This document shows, piece after piece, positions 13,991 through 22,607 of a stretch of 32,917 nucleotides of DNA. Location: NCBI GenBank assembly GCA_002316835.1, contig DCEG01000014.1, forward strand, positions 1-32,917, given 5' to 3'. Numbering within the stretch: position 1 is the stretch's first letter; each line of letters starts with the position of its first letter. The DNA comes from Bacteroidales bacterium UBA1035 (GTDB lineage Bacteria; Bacteroidota; Bacteroidia; Bacteroidales; Dysgonomonadaceae). The notes under the pieces were generated by a model. It was not told the DNA's origin. It saw nothing but the letters and a program-made list of their open reading frames with translations, and did no database searches. Made by a program: the position numbers and the translations under genes.

Positions 13991-16536
13991 TATGTTTCCC
14001 TGATATGCTTTACCGTTATCGATGTTCTTGCAGATGCTTTCAATTCGGGAGAAGTGATTTCTATAACTTTCTTTTCACCCGGAAGAAGATCTATAAAATT
14101 ATCTGTGAATTTTGCTCCCATAATGGGAATTTCCACGAAAACGTCCTTTGCCAGTTTGGTGCTTGTGAGTGTTACCGTATATTTTCCATCAGCATATTTA
14201 ACTGAAGTTTTTACGTTCGTTTTGGGTAGATTCAGCTTGTTGGGCCAGTAAAAGAAATAATCTTTCGTAGAAATTACATTTCCTTTATTATCGCTCAACC
14301 AGGCATGAATCATTGTGTTGGAGCGATCGGCTTCTGAAACGATATTGGCAACATTGAATGTTTTTACAATATTGCTGGCGTTAGCTTTAGCGTTCACTTT
14401 TTCTTTGAATTGTTTTATCACACCTTTATTGAAATCTACTACCTGAACGGTTAATTGCAGATTATTTGTATCAGAAAGATAATCAGACATAGTGTAATAG
14501 TTCAGTTGATTATCTTTGAATTTTACACCTAATGCCAACGGTTCAAATACGTCACGCATGCGATAATGCTGTGCCTTCCAGTTGTCATGATAATCGATAC
14601 TTGACCACGAAACTACAGGCCAGTCGTCGTTAATTTGCCAGTATAGCGCTCCCATGCAATAATCCCTTCCGTGGCGCATGGCTTCCACCGATTCTTCCAT
14701 TCCATTGCCCTGCATTACCAATCCGATGTAAACAAAATCTTCGAAATTTTTTGGTTCGTGGTAATACATGTCCATATATTTTTTGATCAGCGAGTTACCG
14801 GTAGATGCCTTTTGATGAATCTTCATCACATCGCTTTCCAAACTCCATTGGTCTTCAGGAGCAAAAGAACGGATAGTTTTCATCTCAGGAAACGACTGAA
14901 ATCCAAATTCGCTGGCAAATCGTGGCAAACGGTCTGCCATTCCTTCAAACGGTAGGTGTCCATACCAAAGTCCCCAATCATGAACGTCGCTCGCTGCAAA
15001 TTTTTCAGGATTTCCCCAATTGGAATCGTAAGGCGAACCGTGAATATAACTGCGAGTACCGTCGAATTCATTTACCAGGTTGGGAATGAGTTTGCGGAAC
15101 GTTTTATCGTAGCCTTCAAGCCACAGTTTCATCACTTCTGCCGGGTATTCTTTGTCCCAACCCCAGAATTTCAACCCCTCTTCAACTTCGTTGTTTCCAC
15201 ACCAAAAACCCAGCGACGCGTGGTTACGAAGTCGCTTAATGTTATAAACAACTTCATTTTCAACATTTCCAAGAAAAACATTGTCAGACGGGTAGGGCAC
15301 ACAACCGAAAATAAAATCTTGCCACACAACAATACCCTTTTCGTCAGCTTGCCTGTAAAATTCTTCGTTCTCGTAAATTCCGCCACCCCAAACACGTACA
15401 AAATTAAAGTTTCCACCCGTAATGTTATCGAAAAGTTTTTTGTAGTAATCTTTGTTTTGTTGGGTAGTGAAAATTTCGCCAGGAATATAATTAGCACCCT
15501 TTGCAAAAAGCGGGATACCGTTTACTTCGAAATAAAATGAGCGTCCGTGCTCATCAGGTTCCTGAACCAATCTTACAGAGCGTAAACCAATTCTCTCTGA
15601 TTTGTTGACTATTTTCTGATTATCAATTGATATACTTGTCGTAAAATCATACAAGTGTTGCTCTCCCCAATGAATGGGCATCCATAGTTTAGGATTACGT
15701 ATATCGAGCGGAACGGAAACTATATTTTTGCCCGGATTCAACGTCACTTCTTTCGAGATCGATTTTTTTGCTTCACCTTTTGTACCATATTCGATTGCGA
15801 CACTAGCCAAAACAGGTTTTTGAGAAACCGAAAATACTTCAATTTGATTATCAATCTTTGCCGATTGTGCTGTTACAGATATTTGTTTCACATAGAAATC
15901 ATCTACGCGAGCTTTGTCGTAGAAGGTCAATGAAACAGGTTTCCAAATCCCCATCTGCACAATTCTAATTCCCCAGTCCCAACCGAAATGATAAGGAGCT
16001 TTCCGGTTGTAAATACTTAGTTTTTCATCACGATGGTCGTTTCCGGCAGGATAATCGTAACCAGCGGTCAGTCGTGCGGGCATCATAGATTGAACAGGAG
16101 AGTAAAACCTTATGTACAAACTATTTTCGCCCTCTCTGAGTATGTCCTTTACAGAAATTTTATGTCCTATAAACATATTTTCCGATCGTAAAATTCGTGA
16201 ACCATTCAAAAAAACATCGGCTTGCGTATCTAATCCTTCGAAAAAGATAACTGCATCGTCATGCTTGAGTTGTTCTGCGGAAACAATGAACGTTTTTTTG
16301 AAGTCCCAATTTTCGTCTTCTACCCATTGAAGCAGTTTTTCGTTAGTCCCGTAAAATGGATCAGGCAGTACCTTGTGGCGAATTAAATCACGTTGCACAG
16401 AACCGGGAACCTGAGCCTCGTACCAGGTATTTTTATGGGTTTGTGAGAAGGTCCATCCTTCGTTTAACGAGATGGACTGTTGTGAAAAGCCTAAAAGCGG
16501 TAATAATGCGAATACCAAAAGTGATGATTTTTTCAT
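13984..16536 (-). CDS. Exported GH2 beta-mannosidase
   Basis: This 850-residue protein has a signal peptide (cleavage probably after GFS, residue 18). The GH2 layout is complete: N-terminal jelly-roll sugar-binding domain, Ig-like domain, catalytic TIM barrel from about 330, and C-terminal beta domains. The acid/base is E450 in the WCGNNE motif and the nucleophile is E543 in SEFGFQS, as in B. thetaiotaomicron Man2A-type enzymes. It should release mannose from the non-reducing ends of manno-oligosaccharides or N-glycan cores in the periplasm. The DUF1080 lipoprotein gene ends 19 bases upstream on the same strand, so the two form an operon led by a TAAATTTG promoter. Confidence 0.92.
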   Translation of the reverse strand: MKKSSLLVFALLPLLGFSQQSISLNEGWTFSQTHKNTWYEAQVPGSVQRDLIRHKVLPDPFYGTNEKLLQWVEDENWDFKKTFIVSAEQLKHDDAVIFFEGLDTQADVFLNGSRILRSENMFIGHKISVKDILREGENSLYIRFYSPVQSMMPARLTAGYDYPAGNDHRDEKLSIYNRKAPYHFGWDWGIRIVQMGIWKPVSLTFYDKARVDDFYVKQISVTAQSAKIDNQIEVFSVSQKPVLASVAIEYGTKGEAKKSISKEVTLNPGKNIVSVPLDIRNPKLWMPIHWGEQHLYDFTTSISIDNQKIVNKSERIGLRSVRLVQEPDEHGRSFYFEVNGIPLFAKGANYIPGEIFTTQQNKDYYKKLFDNITGGNFNFVRVWGGGIYENEEFYRQADEKGIVVWQDFIFGCVPYPSDNVFLGNVENEVVYNIKRLRNHASLGFWCGNNEVEEGLKFWGWDKEYPAEVMKLWLEGYDKTFRKLIPNLVNEFDGTRSYIHGSPYDSNWGNPEKFAASDVHDWGLWYGHLPFEGMADRLPRFASEFGFQSFPEMKTIRSFAPEDQWSLESDVMKIHQKASTGNSLIKKYMDMYYHEPKNFEDFVYIGLVMQGNGMEESVEAMRHGRDYCMGALYWQINDDWPVVSWSSIDYHDNWKAQHYRMRDVFEPLALGVKFKDNQLNYYTMSDYLSDTNNLQLTVQVVDFNKGVIKQFKEKVNAKANASNIVKTFNVANIVSEADRSNTMIHAWLSDNKGNVISTKDYFFYWPNKLNLPKTNVKTSVKYADGKYTVTLTSTKLAKDVFVEIPIMGAKFTDNFIDLLPGEKKVIEITSPELKASARTSITVKHIRETYP

Positions 16537-16555
16537 TTATAATATATTTTATTGC

Positions 16556-17305
16556 TTATAATATTTTCAATTGAATATTTCTGAATTCCACTTTCATAGG
16601 TGGACCAACATGAACCTGAACGCCGATTAGTCCTTGTTTCCTGCTGTGAATAACATCATTATCAGTAACTTCACTCATAAGAACACCATTTAGGAAGTGT
16701 TTCATATTATTGCCGTTAACAACAAGATGGCATGAATTCCAATCGTTACTTTTGATATTACTTTTTAACTCATTTACGTTTGCCAATTCAACTATTTCCG
16801 CTTTTGTCCAGGCATTATTCTTCACCAAATCTGAAACCGGAACATTCGATAATGAGTCAGGTAGAGGATTTAAAACCACTGTTTGACCTTGATAGGCGAG
16901 AGTTGTTCTTCTTCGCTCTTCGTAATTTTGCCCTGTATAATTGTTTTTCCCATCAATATCGAACTGATATCCTCTCAATGCAAACGGAATATCGGGAATT
17001 TCCTCACTTCTGTAATTGATGCCGCTGTTTCCGCCTTCGCTTATGCGATATTCCAGTTTCAACTCAAAGTTTTCCGGCGTTCCGTTCTGCCAGATAATGA
17101 AAGTATTTCTCGATAAAATAGTTTCCGGAGTAATTTCACCCGTTAAAATACCATTTTCCACACGCCAGTATATAGAATCACCCGTCCATCCATTCAATGA
17201 TTTCCCATCGAAAATAGATACAAATCCATCATCGGTTTTCTTGTTCCGACAACCTGTAGAGATTATGAAAAACAACAGGATTACTGAAATTAATAAGTTT
17301 TTCAT
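16556..17305 (-). CDS. DUF1080 lipoprotein, 3-keto-glycoside hydrolase type
   Basis: This 249-residue lipoprotein has the lipobox ISTGC (Cys19). It is one DUF1080 domain: FVSIFDGKSLNGW at the start, NFELKLEYRISEGGNSGINYRS in the middle (continuing with the conserved YQFDIDG segment) and a C-terminal GLIGVQVHVGPPMKVEFRNI strand. Characterised relatives cleave 3-keto-glucosides or 3-keto-disaccharides after a Gfo/Idh-type oxidation. Here it is first in an operon with a GH2 beta-mannosidase, so a glycan-processing role on the cell surface or in the periplasm is likely; the exact substrate is unknown. It is a separate lineage from the DUF1080 half of the 11196-12581 protein, being longer in its domain. 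Confidence 0.88.
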   Translation of the reverse strand: MKNLLISVILLFFIISTGCRNKKTDDGFVSIFDGKSLNGWTGDSIYWRVENGILTGEITPETILSRNTFIIWQNGTPENFELKLEYRISEGGNSGINYRSEEIPDIPFALRGYQFDIDGKNNYTGQNYEERRRTTLAYQGQTVVLNPLPDSLSNVPVSDLVKNNAWTKAEIVELANVNELKSNIKSNDWNSCHLVVNGNNMKHFLNGVLMSEVTDNDVIHSRKQGLIGVQVHVGPPMKVEFRNIQLKIL

Positions 17306-17324
17306 TGTGTTGTTTTTAGAAATA

Positions 17325-17332
17325 CAAATTTA
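17325..17332 (-). promoter_or_regulatory. -7 element of the DUF1080/GH2 operon (TAAATTTG)
   Basis: The minus strand reads TAAATTTG, an exact TAnnTTTG match 19 bases before the ATG at 17305. No clear -33 TTTG is seen. Confidence 0.55.
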
Positions 17333-17484
17333 GTAAATAAACCGTTAATCGGAAATGTTCCAGTCTGAAACCAAATATTAAAAACTGACATTTTTTACCT
17401 AAGATGAACAAGTTTAGAAATAAAACAGGAGATTTATTTTAAAAAATTGTAATTTTACACTACAAACGGATTTGAGATAATAAA

Positions 17485-19689
17485 ATGAATACGGGAATCA
17501 ATATTCATACAGACAATTATGTTTTTTTGCACAGGAAACTGTATGACGTCTTAAGGCAGCAGTGGACTATGCAAAAGACTGATCTGTTGAAAAAAACGTT
17601 GAAAGATTCGTTTCAGAAATTCACCGGAGAAGATGCAGATAGTTTGTATGATAATTATATTTTCGATACTAAAACAGCTGTTATCCTAATCGATGAAATT
17701 GGACTAAAACAGCCTGTAGTATGTGCCGTTTTACTGTTCAGACTGGTTTTGAAAGACTTTATAACCGTAGATGAAATTAAGAAAAACTTTGGAGAAGAAG
17801 TTGTAGTCATTATTCGCGGATTGAAAAAAGTAACTGAAATTAGCGAAAAGAAATCCTCGGTAGAATCTGAAAATTATATCAGGTTATTACTTTCTATTGC
17901 AGAAGATATCCGTGTGGTTTTCATCCTGTTATCTCAGCAATTGCTTTTAATGCGTGGTGCTAAAAATACCACACCTGAAGTTCGATTAAAATTTTCTATA
18001 GAGTCAACCTATCTTTATGCACCGTTAGCGCACCGATTGGGTTTGTACACTATTAAGTCGGAATTAGAAGATCTTTCGCTTAAATATACTGATCGTGAAA
18101 CCTACGATTTTATCGCTCAAAAACTAAATGAGACCAAACGCTCACGCGATAAATACATTGAAGAATTTATCAATCCGTTAAAAGAGCATCTCGATAAAAC
18201 TAATCTGAAATACGATATTAAAGGACGTACGAAGTCAATCCATTCCATCAACAACAAACTTAAAAAGCAAAAGGTTGAGTTCGATAATATTTATGACCTT
18301 TTTGCCATTCGTATAGTTCTTGATTCTCCATCGGAGATGGAAAAGGCTCACTGCTGGCAAGTTTATTCAATAGTTACCGATATGTATCAGCCCAATCCCA
18401 AGCGACTAAAAGATTGGTTATCTATACCCAAGAGTAACGGTTACGAGTCGTTGCACATCACTGTGATGGGACAAAATTCCAGATGGGTTGAAGTGCAGAT
18501 CCGCACACGGCGAATGGATGAGATTGCAGAGCGTGGGCTTGCCGCACATTGGAAGTACAAGGGAATTAAAGAAGAATCCACACTTGACGATTGGTTGAAA
18601 TCGTTGAGGGAATCGCTCGAAAACAAAGATGTGGATATAAAAGACAGGCTGGGTGACTTCAAATTGGATCTGTACGACGAGGAAATTTTTGTTTTCACGC
18701 CGAAAGGTGATCTTTTTAAACTACCTAAAGGTGCATCAGTCCTCGATTTTGCATTCGCAATACATTCGAAACTGGGTTCTACGTGTGTTTCGGGGAAAGT
18801 AAATGGCAAAAACGTGCCCATCAAGCATTTGCTTAAAAGTGGCGATCAGGTTGAGATAAACACATCATCGCATCAATCGCCTAAACAAGATTGGTTGAAT
18901 TATGTGGTAACATCGAAAGCTAAGACCCGAATCCGTCAATTACTGAAAGAAGAAGCCGGAAAACAGGTAGACATTGCTAAGGAAATGTTGTCGCGCCGAA
19001 TGAAAAATCGGAAAATCGATTTGGATGATCCATTGCTGATGCAGCTGATTAAAAAGTTAAAATATAAAACTGTAACGGACTTTTATATAGATATTGCCGC
19101 CGAAAAACTCGAAGTAAACTGGGTAATTGACCGTTACTTGGAGTTAGGAAGTAAAGATTTAGAACACAGAGATATATCATATGCTACGAGCGCAGATAGT
19201 TTTGTGCTTAAACCCCATTCGCAAGATATTAAAAGTACCGATGAACTTATTATCGATCAGAATTTGACAGGTGTGGATTATCGATTAGCCAAATGTTGTA
19301 ATCCCATCTACGGCGATGAAATTTTCGGATTTGTTTCCTCTCAGGGAATAAAAATACACAGGATAAGTTGTCCAAATGCACACGATTTATTTTCCCGGTT
19401 CGGTTACCGGATATTGAAAGCCCGATGGTCGGGAAAAGCATCAGGAACGGCAAGTTATACATCCATTTTGCGTGTCATCGGAAACGATCAGCTCAATATT
19501 GTGTCCAATTTGATGTCGATCATCTCAAAAGAAGACGGAGTTCAAATGCGTTCCATTTCCATTGACTCCAATGATGGGTTGTTTCAGGGAAACATTACGG
19601 TAATGCTTGCCAACACATCTATGCTGGAGCAATTAATGAAGAAACTGAAAGCTGTAAAAGGAGTGAAGTCAGTTACTAGATTAAATTAA
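17485..19689 (+). CDS. relA: RelA/SpoT homologue, probable (p)ppGpp synthetase with inactive hydrolase domain
   Basis: This 734-residue long-form RSH protein has a HD-like hydrolase domain (about 50-190), a synthetase domain (about 240-360; GRTKSIHSI, NGYESLHITV, VEVQIRT, GLAAHWKYK), TGS (about 400-460), a zinc-finger-like segment (AKCCNPIYGDE, then HRISCPNA) and a C-terminal ACT domain. In active hydrolases the metal residues lie in LLHDxxED and ADRxHN; here the same places read VLLFRLVLKD (82-91) and LLSQQLLLMR (148-157). Hydrolysis is therefore unlikely, and a separate SpoT should exist elsewhere. A TAATTTTA word at 17450-17457 (7 of 8 matches) is the best promoter candidate. Confidence 0.92.
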   Translation: MNTGINIHTDNYVFLHRKLYDVLRQQWTMQKTDLLKKTLKDSFQKFTGEDADSLYDNYIFDTKTAVILIDEIGLKQPVVCAVLLFRLVLKDFITVDEIKKNFGEEVVVIIRGLKKVTEISEKKSSVESENYIRLLLSIAEDIRVVFILLSQQLLLMRGAKNTTPEVRLKFSIESTYLYAPLAHRLGLYTIKSELEDLSLKYTDRETYDFIAQKLNETKRSRDKYIEEFINPLKEHLDKTNLKYDIKGRTKSIHSINNKLKKQKVEFDNIYDLFAIRIVLDSPSEMEKAHCWQVYSIVTDMYQPNPKRLKDWLSIPKSNGYESLHITVMGQNSRWVEVQIRTRRMDEIAERGLAAHWKYKGIKEESTLDDWLKSLRESLENKDVDIKDRLGDFKLDLYDEEIFVFTPKGDLFKLPKGASVLDFAFAIHSKLGSTCVSGKVNGKNVPIKHLLKSGDQVEINTSSHQSPKQDWLNYVVTSKAKTRIRQLLKEEAGKQVDIAKEMLSRRMKNRKIDLDDPLLMQLIKKLKYKTVTDFYIDIAAEKLEVNWVIDRYLELGSKDLEHRDISYATSADSFVLKPHSQDIKSTDELIIDQNLTGVDYRLAKCCNPIYGDEIFGFVSSQGIKIHRISCPNAHDLFSRFGYRILKARWSGKASGTASYTSILRVIGNDQLNIVSNLMSIISKEDGVQMRSISIDSNDGLFQGNITVMLANTSMLEQLMKKLKAVKGVKSVTRLN

Positions 19690-19713
19690 CCAGAAAGCTT
19701 AACTTAGAAAAAT

Positions 19714-20682
19714 CTATTTGTATTCAGCTTCAATAGCTTCGTTAACATCTTTCAAAAAGAGCGGGATCAGTGTGTGCGGATCATAAACTCGTCCTTGCAT
19801 TTGCAGAGTTTCTATCGGTATATAACCCTTATACCCCGATTTATTAAGTATTTTCATAAAGCGGGGTAAATCCATACGAACTGCACTGTTGGTTCCAAAC
19901 GCACTTTCTTTCAATTGAAAATTCACAGCATAAGGTATTACTTTCTCGATGTCTTTGTATGGATCTTCCACCTTAAAATTTCCCGTATCAACGATCACGC
20001 CGATCCAGGGTGAGTTTACTTCTTTAATAATCTGAATGGTTTCATCAGCTGTCTTTAGCATATCTCCGTGATTTTGAACGCCAATAATTACACCGCGCTC
20101 TGCACCATACGCAGCACATTCTTTCAGGCATTCAACCATCCAGGCGGCAGGGACTTTCCAATTATTCTCATATCCAGCCGGAACCGTTCCCGAAAACACA
20201 CGAATAACAGGAGCTCCTAATTTTGCAGCTACATCTATCCACTTTTTTACCATTTCTACATCTTTTTCCCGTGCAGTTCTGTCGGGATTGGCAAAATTAT
20301 TGCGCACACCTGTGCCGCTTATATCCACACCTTGCAGGTGCGCATAACGTTTAACCGCGTAAATATATTCATCACCGGGTACTTCGGGATAACCCAAAAA
20401 ATAATATCCGGTAATGTCAACAGCAGGAATTTTATGCAAAGAGCAAAAATCAATCAAATCGAAAATAGTCATTTGATCACCATTGTTGCCTTTTACATAA
20501 TTATCGAGTTCTTTGTTGAACGAATACGCGTTTAATGAAACCTTTATTCTCGATGCGGAAGTATCGAAATTGCGTTTATGTACAAAAGTATTATCATCTT
20601 TATTTCCGTTATTTTGTCCAAAGACATTCACAACATTCACAGAAATCAAGTAAAGCAGAGCTAAAATGATAATTTTATTCAT
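19714..20682 (-). CDS. Exported TIM-barrel sugar isomerase/epimerase-like protein
   Basis: This 322-residue protein has a signal peptide (cleavage near residue 22, NVFG-Q). The rest is a xylose-isomerase-like TIM barrel (AP endonuclease family 2 fold). Metal-site candidates are H205 (GVQNHGDM), D232 (VIVDTGNF) and E291 (YIPIETLQ). Family members include epimerases and inosose or keto-sugar isomerases and dehydratases; export to the periplasm is common for those found with DUF1080 and Gfo/Idh genes. Exact reaction unknown. It lies 40 bases downstream of folK on the same strand, probably sharing its promoter, and converges on relA with only 24 bases between stops. Confidence 0.82.
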   Translation of the reverse strand: MNKIIILALLYLISVNVVNVFGQNNGNKDDNTFVHKRNFDTSASRIKVSLNAYSFNKELDNYVKGNNGDQMTIFDLIDFCSLHKIPAVDITGYYFLGYPEVPGDEYIYAVKRYAHLQGVDISGTGVRNNFANPDRTAREKDVEMVKKWIDVAAKLGAPVIRVFSGTVPAGYENNWKVPAAWMVECLKECAAYGAERGVIIGVQNHGDMLKTADETIQIIKEVNSPWIGVIVDTGNFKVEDPYKDIEKVIPYAVNFQLKESAFGTNSAVRMDLPRFMKILNKSGYKGYIPIETLQMQGRVYDPHTLIPLFLKDVNEAIEAEYK

Positions 20683-20722
20683 TTCCGATTGTTTTTTAGG
20701 TTTTAGATTATATCTCTAATTA

Positions 20723-21094
20723 TTAGCTTATTAACTGTGTTAATAAAGCTTGAACATATGCTCTTGCGTAGTCATCCGGACGAAGAATTTCATCACCATA
20801 TTGAAGCAAATCAATATCAATAACAATTTTTCCGGCCTCTTTATCTCGTGGTTGTCGTCCCATGGCAAATTCAATTGACTTTATTTTTTGTATAATTTCG
20901 TCAGGTGGTAATTCACTATTGAATACTGCCAGAGCATTTCGAAATGGGAAAAGATATTTCTCATTATCTCCCGTAGTTATCACCGATTGAGTAAAAACCA
21001 CATCTGGAAAATAATGAGTTAGCATTCTTCTTGCTTTGTCAATATTTTGTTTTGAGTAAATATTCGAACCTAAACTGAGTAAGATTTTAACCAT
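20723..21094 (-). CDS. folK: HPPK-like 6-hydroxymethyl-7,8-dihydropterin pyrophosphokinase
   Basis: From the ATG at 21094 the protein is 123 residues. It has the HPPK opening ILLSLGSN (4-11), the ATP/pterin segment (AMGRQPRDK, 77-85) and the metal-binding IVIDIDLLQYG with D93 and D95. It would transfer pyrophosphate from ATP to the pterin in folate synthesis. The chain is short against the usual 140-160 residues and the C-terminal part after DEILRPDDY is brief, so reduced or altered function is possible. A TTG at 21166 extends the frame by 24 residues but lies upstream of the TATATTTG promoter element at 21117-21124, so it is not used. Confidence 0.8.
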   Translation of the reverse strand: MVKILLSLGSNIYSKQNIDKARRMLTHYFPDVVFTQSVITTGDNEKYLFPFRNALAVFNSELPPDEIIQKIKSIEFAMGRQPRDKEAGKIVIDIDLLQYGDEILRPDDYARAYVQALLTQLIS

Positions 21095-21116
21095 AGAAGA
21101 TTTAATTTTAAAAAGA

Positions 21117-21124
21117 CAAATATA
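21117..21124 (-). promoter_or_regulatory. -7 element of folK (TATATTTG)
   Basis: The minus strand reads TATATTTG, an exact TAnnTTTG match 22 bases before the folK ATG. It is back-to-back with the promoter at 21168-21175. Confidence 0.6.
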
Positions 21125-21167
21125 ATCAGATTTTTTTAAAAGAGATAATATGGAACCTAAAAACAAC

Positions 21168-21175
21168 TATCTTTG
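21168..21175 (+). promoter_or_regulatory. -7 element of the NfeD-type gene (TATCTTTG)
   Basis: TATCTTTG is a full match to the Bacteroidota -7 consensus, 18 bases before the ATG at 21194. No TTTG is visible at the -33 distance. Confidence 0.65.
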
Positions 21176-21193
21176 TAAAAATAAACCTTTTGA

Positions 21194-22579
21194 ATGATGA
21201 AAAATATCAAGCAAATCTTCGTTTTGTTGTTCATCTTGTCTGTCAATGCAATCTATGCACAAAGTCCCAAGCCTTTGATCTACAAAATTAATATAAAGGA
21301 AAATATTGGTAGTAATACCTGGGTATATCTGCAAAATGGATTGCATCAGGCGTTGAATAAGAAAGCTGATTGTGTACTCATTCACATGAACACATACGGA
21401 GGTGCGGTTGCTGAAGCCGATTCCATGCGGACTGCCATTCTTAATTCCCCGCTTCCTGTTTATGTTTTTATAGATAACAATGCCGCATCTGCAGGTGCAC
21501 TCATCTCTATAGCATGCGATAGCATTTTTATGCGACAGAGTGCCTCCATTGGTGCGGCTACGGTTGTAAGCGGACAAGACGGCTCCAAAGCTCCCGATAA
21601 ATATCAGTCGTATATGCGGGGAATAATGCGCGCAACAGCAGAAAGCCACGGTAGAGACACTATTATTCAAAACAGAGATACGCTGATAGAATGGAGACGC
21701 GACCCGAAAGTTGCAGAAGCTATGGTGGACGAAAAAATCGTGATCCCTGGTTTTGCTGATTCTACTCAAATCCTGACACTGACGGCGAGTCAGGCAGTTG
21801 AACTTAATTATTGTGATGGAATAGTGGAAAATATAAACCAAATTGCGATTCAGTATTTAGGTTATACCGATTATAATATTGAAACATACAATCCGACATT
21901 ATACGATAGAATAAAAGGCTTTCTGATGAATGGTGTTCTACAAGCTATTTTGATTATGCTGATCATCGGCGGTATCTATTTCGAATTACAAACACCGGGA
22001 ATCGGTTTCCCAACTGCTATAGCCGTAACGGCAGCCATTTTGTATTTTACTCCGCTATACCTGACCGGTTATGCTCAAAACTGGGAGGTTTTGTTGTTTG
22101 TGCTGGGATTAATTCTGATTGTTTTCGAGATTTTTGTGATTCCCGGATTCGGAGTGGCTGGGATTTCAGGAATAATTCTCGTATTTACTGGTTTGATACT
22201 GGCTTTGGTAGGCAATATCCATTTCGATTTCAGCGGTTTATCGGGAAGGCAATTATTCAGAGCAATAATGGTAGTATTTGCAGGAATAGGAATGGGACTG
22301 GCCCTAATTATTTATATGTCGAGTCGTATCGGGAAACCGGGTATTTTCAGCAGGGTAGCCTTGGTCTCTGATCAGGAAGGGTATGTCTCTGTTCCAATGG
22401 AACCGCTCACTTTAGTTGGTCAGACGGGTGTTGCATCCACAGTACTCCGTCCGTCGGGAAAAGTCAGAATAGGTGATCAATACTACGATGCTGTATCGTT
22501 GAAGGGCTTTGTTGAAAAGGGAGATGAAGTGGTTGTAAGACGATACGAAAATTTCCAGTTATATGTACTCAAAAAGTAG
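21194..22579 (+). CDS. NfeD-type membrane-bound ClpP-class serine protease
   Basis: This 461-residue protein has a signal peptide (cleavage after YAQ region, residue 22), a ClpP-class protease domain (about 27-225), four to five membrane helices (about 242-385) and a C-terminal NfeD OB-fold domain (about 390-461). The Ser-Lys dyad is probably S99 in NNAASAGALI and K136 in KAPDKYQSYM, by comparison with Pyrococcus 1510-N. Such long NfeD proteins usually accompany a stomatin/SPFH gene and act in membrane quality control; no SPFH gene is adjacent here. Two ATGs in tandem (21194, 21197) are equally good starts. Confidence 0.88.
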   Translation: MMKNIKQIFVLLFILSVNAIYAQSPKPLIYKINIKENIGSNTWVYLQNGLHQALNKKADCVLIHMNTYGGAVAEADSMRTAILNSPLPVYVFIDNNAASAGALISIACDSIFMRQSASIGAATVVSGQDGSKAPDKYQSYMRGIMRATAESHGRDTIIQNRDTLIEWRRDPKVAEAMVDEKIVIPGFADSTQILTLTASQAVELNYCDGIVENINQIAIQYLGYTDYNIETYNPTLYDRIKGFLMNGVLQAILIMLIIGGIYFELQTPGIGFPTAIAVTAAILYFTPLYLTGYAQNWEVLLFVLGLILIVFEIFVIPGFGVAGISGIILVFTGLILALVGNIHFDFSGLSGRQLFRAIMVVFAGIGMGLALIIYMSSRIGKPGIFSRVALVSDQEGYVSVPMEPLTLVGQTGVASTVLRPSGKVRIGDQYYDAVSLKGFVEKGDEVVVRRYENFQLYVLKK

Positions 22580-22604
22580 AGACGATGTGTGCATCGTCGT
22601 CTTA
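22578..22604. terminator. GACG-type hairpin between convergent genes
   Basis: GACGATG (22581-22587) pairs with CATCGTC (22592-22598) around a TGTG loop, and flanking TAGA/GTCTTA extends it imperfectly. It overlaps the NfeD stop codon and lies 4 bases from the stop of the minus-strand gene at 22608. It resembles the AGAGACG palindrome at 12633-12656. Confidence 0.55.
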
Positions 22605-22607
22605 TAT

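Noticed and set aside
14956..15540. 194-codon plus-strand frame inside the GH2 gene
   Set aside because: It is the mirror of a conserved catalytic region (acid/base and surrounding motifs) and lacks its own signals.
21167..21841. 224-codon minus-strand frame opposite the NfeD-type gene
   Set aside because: The plus strand encodes a well-recognised protease domain there; the minus frame has no family resemblance and runs through the promoter.
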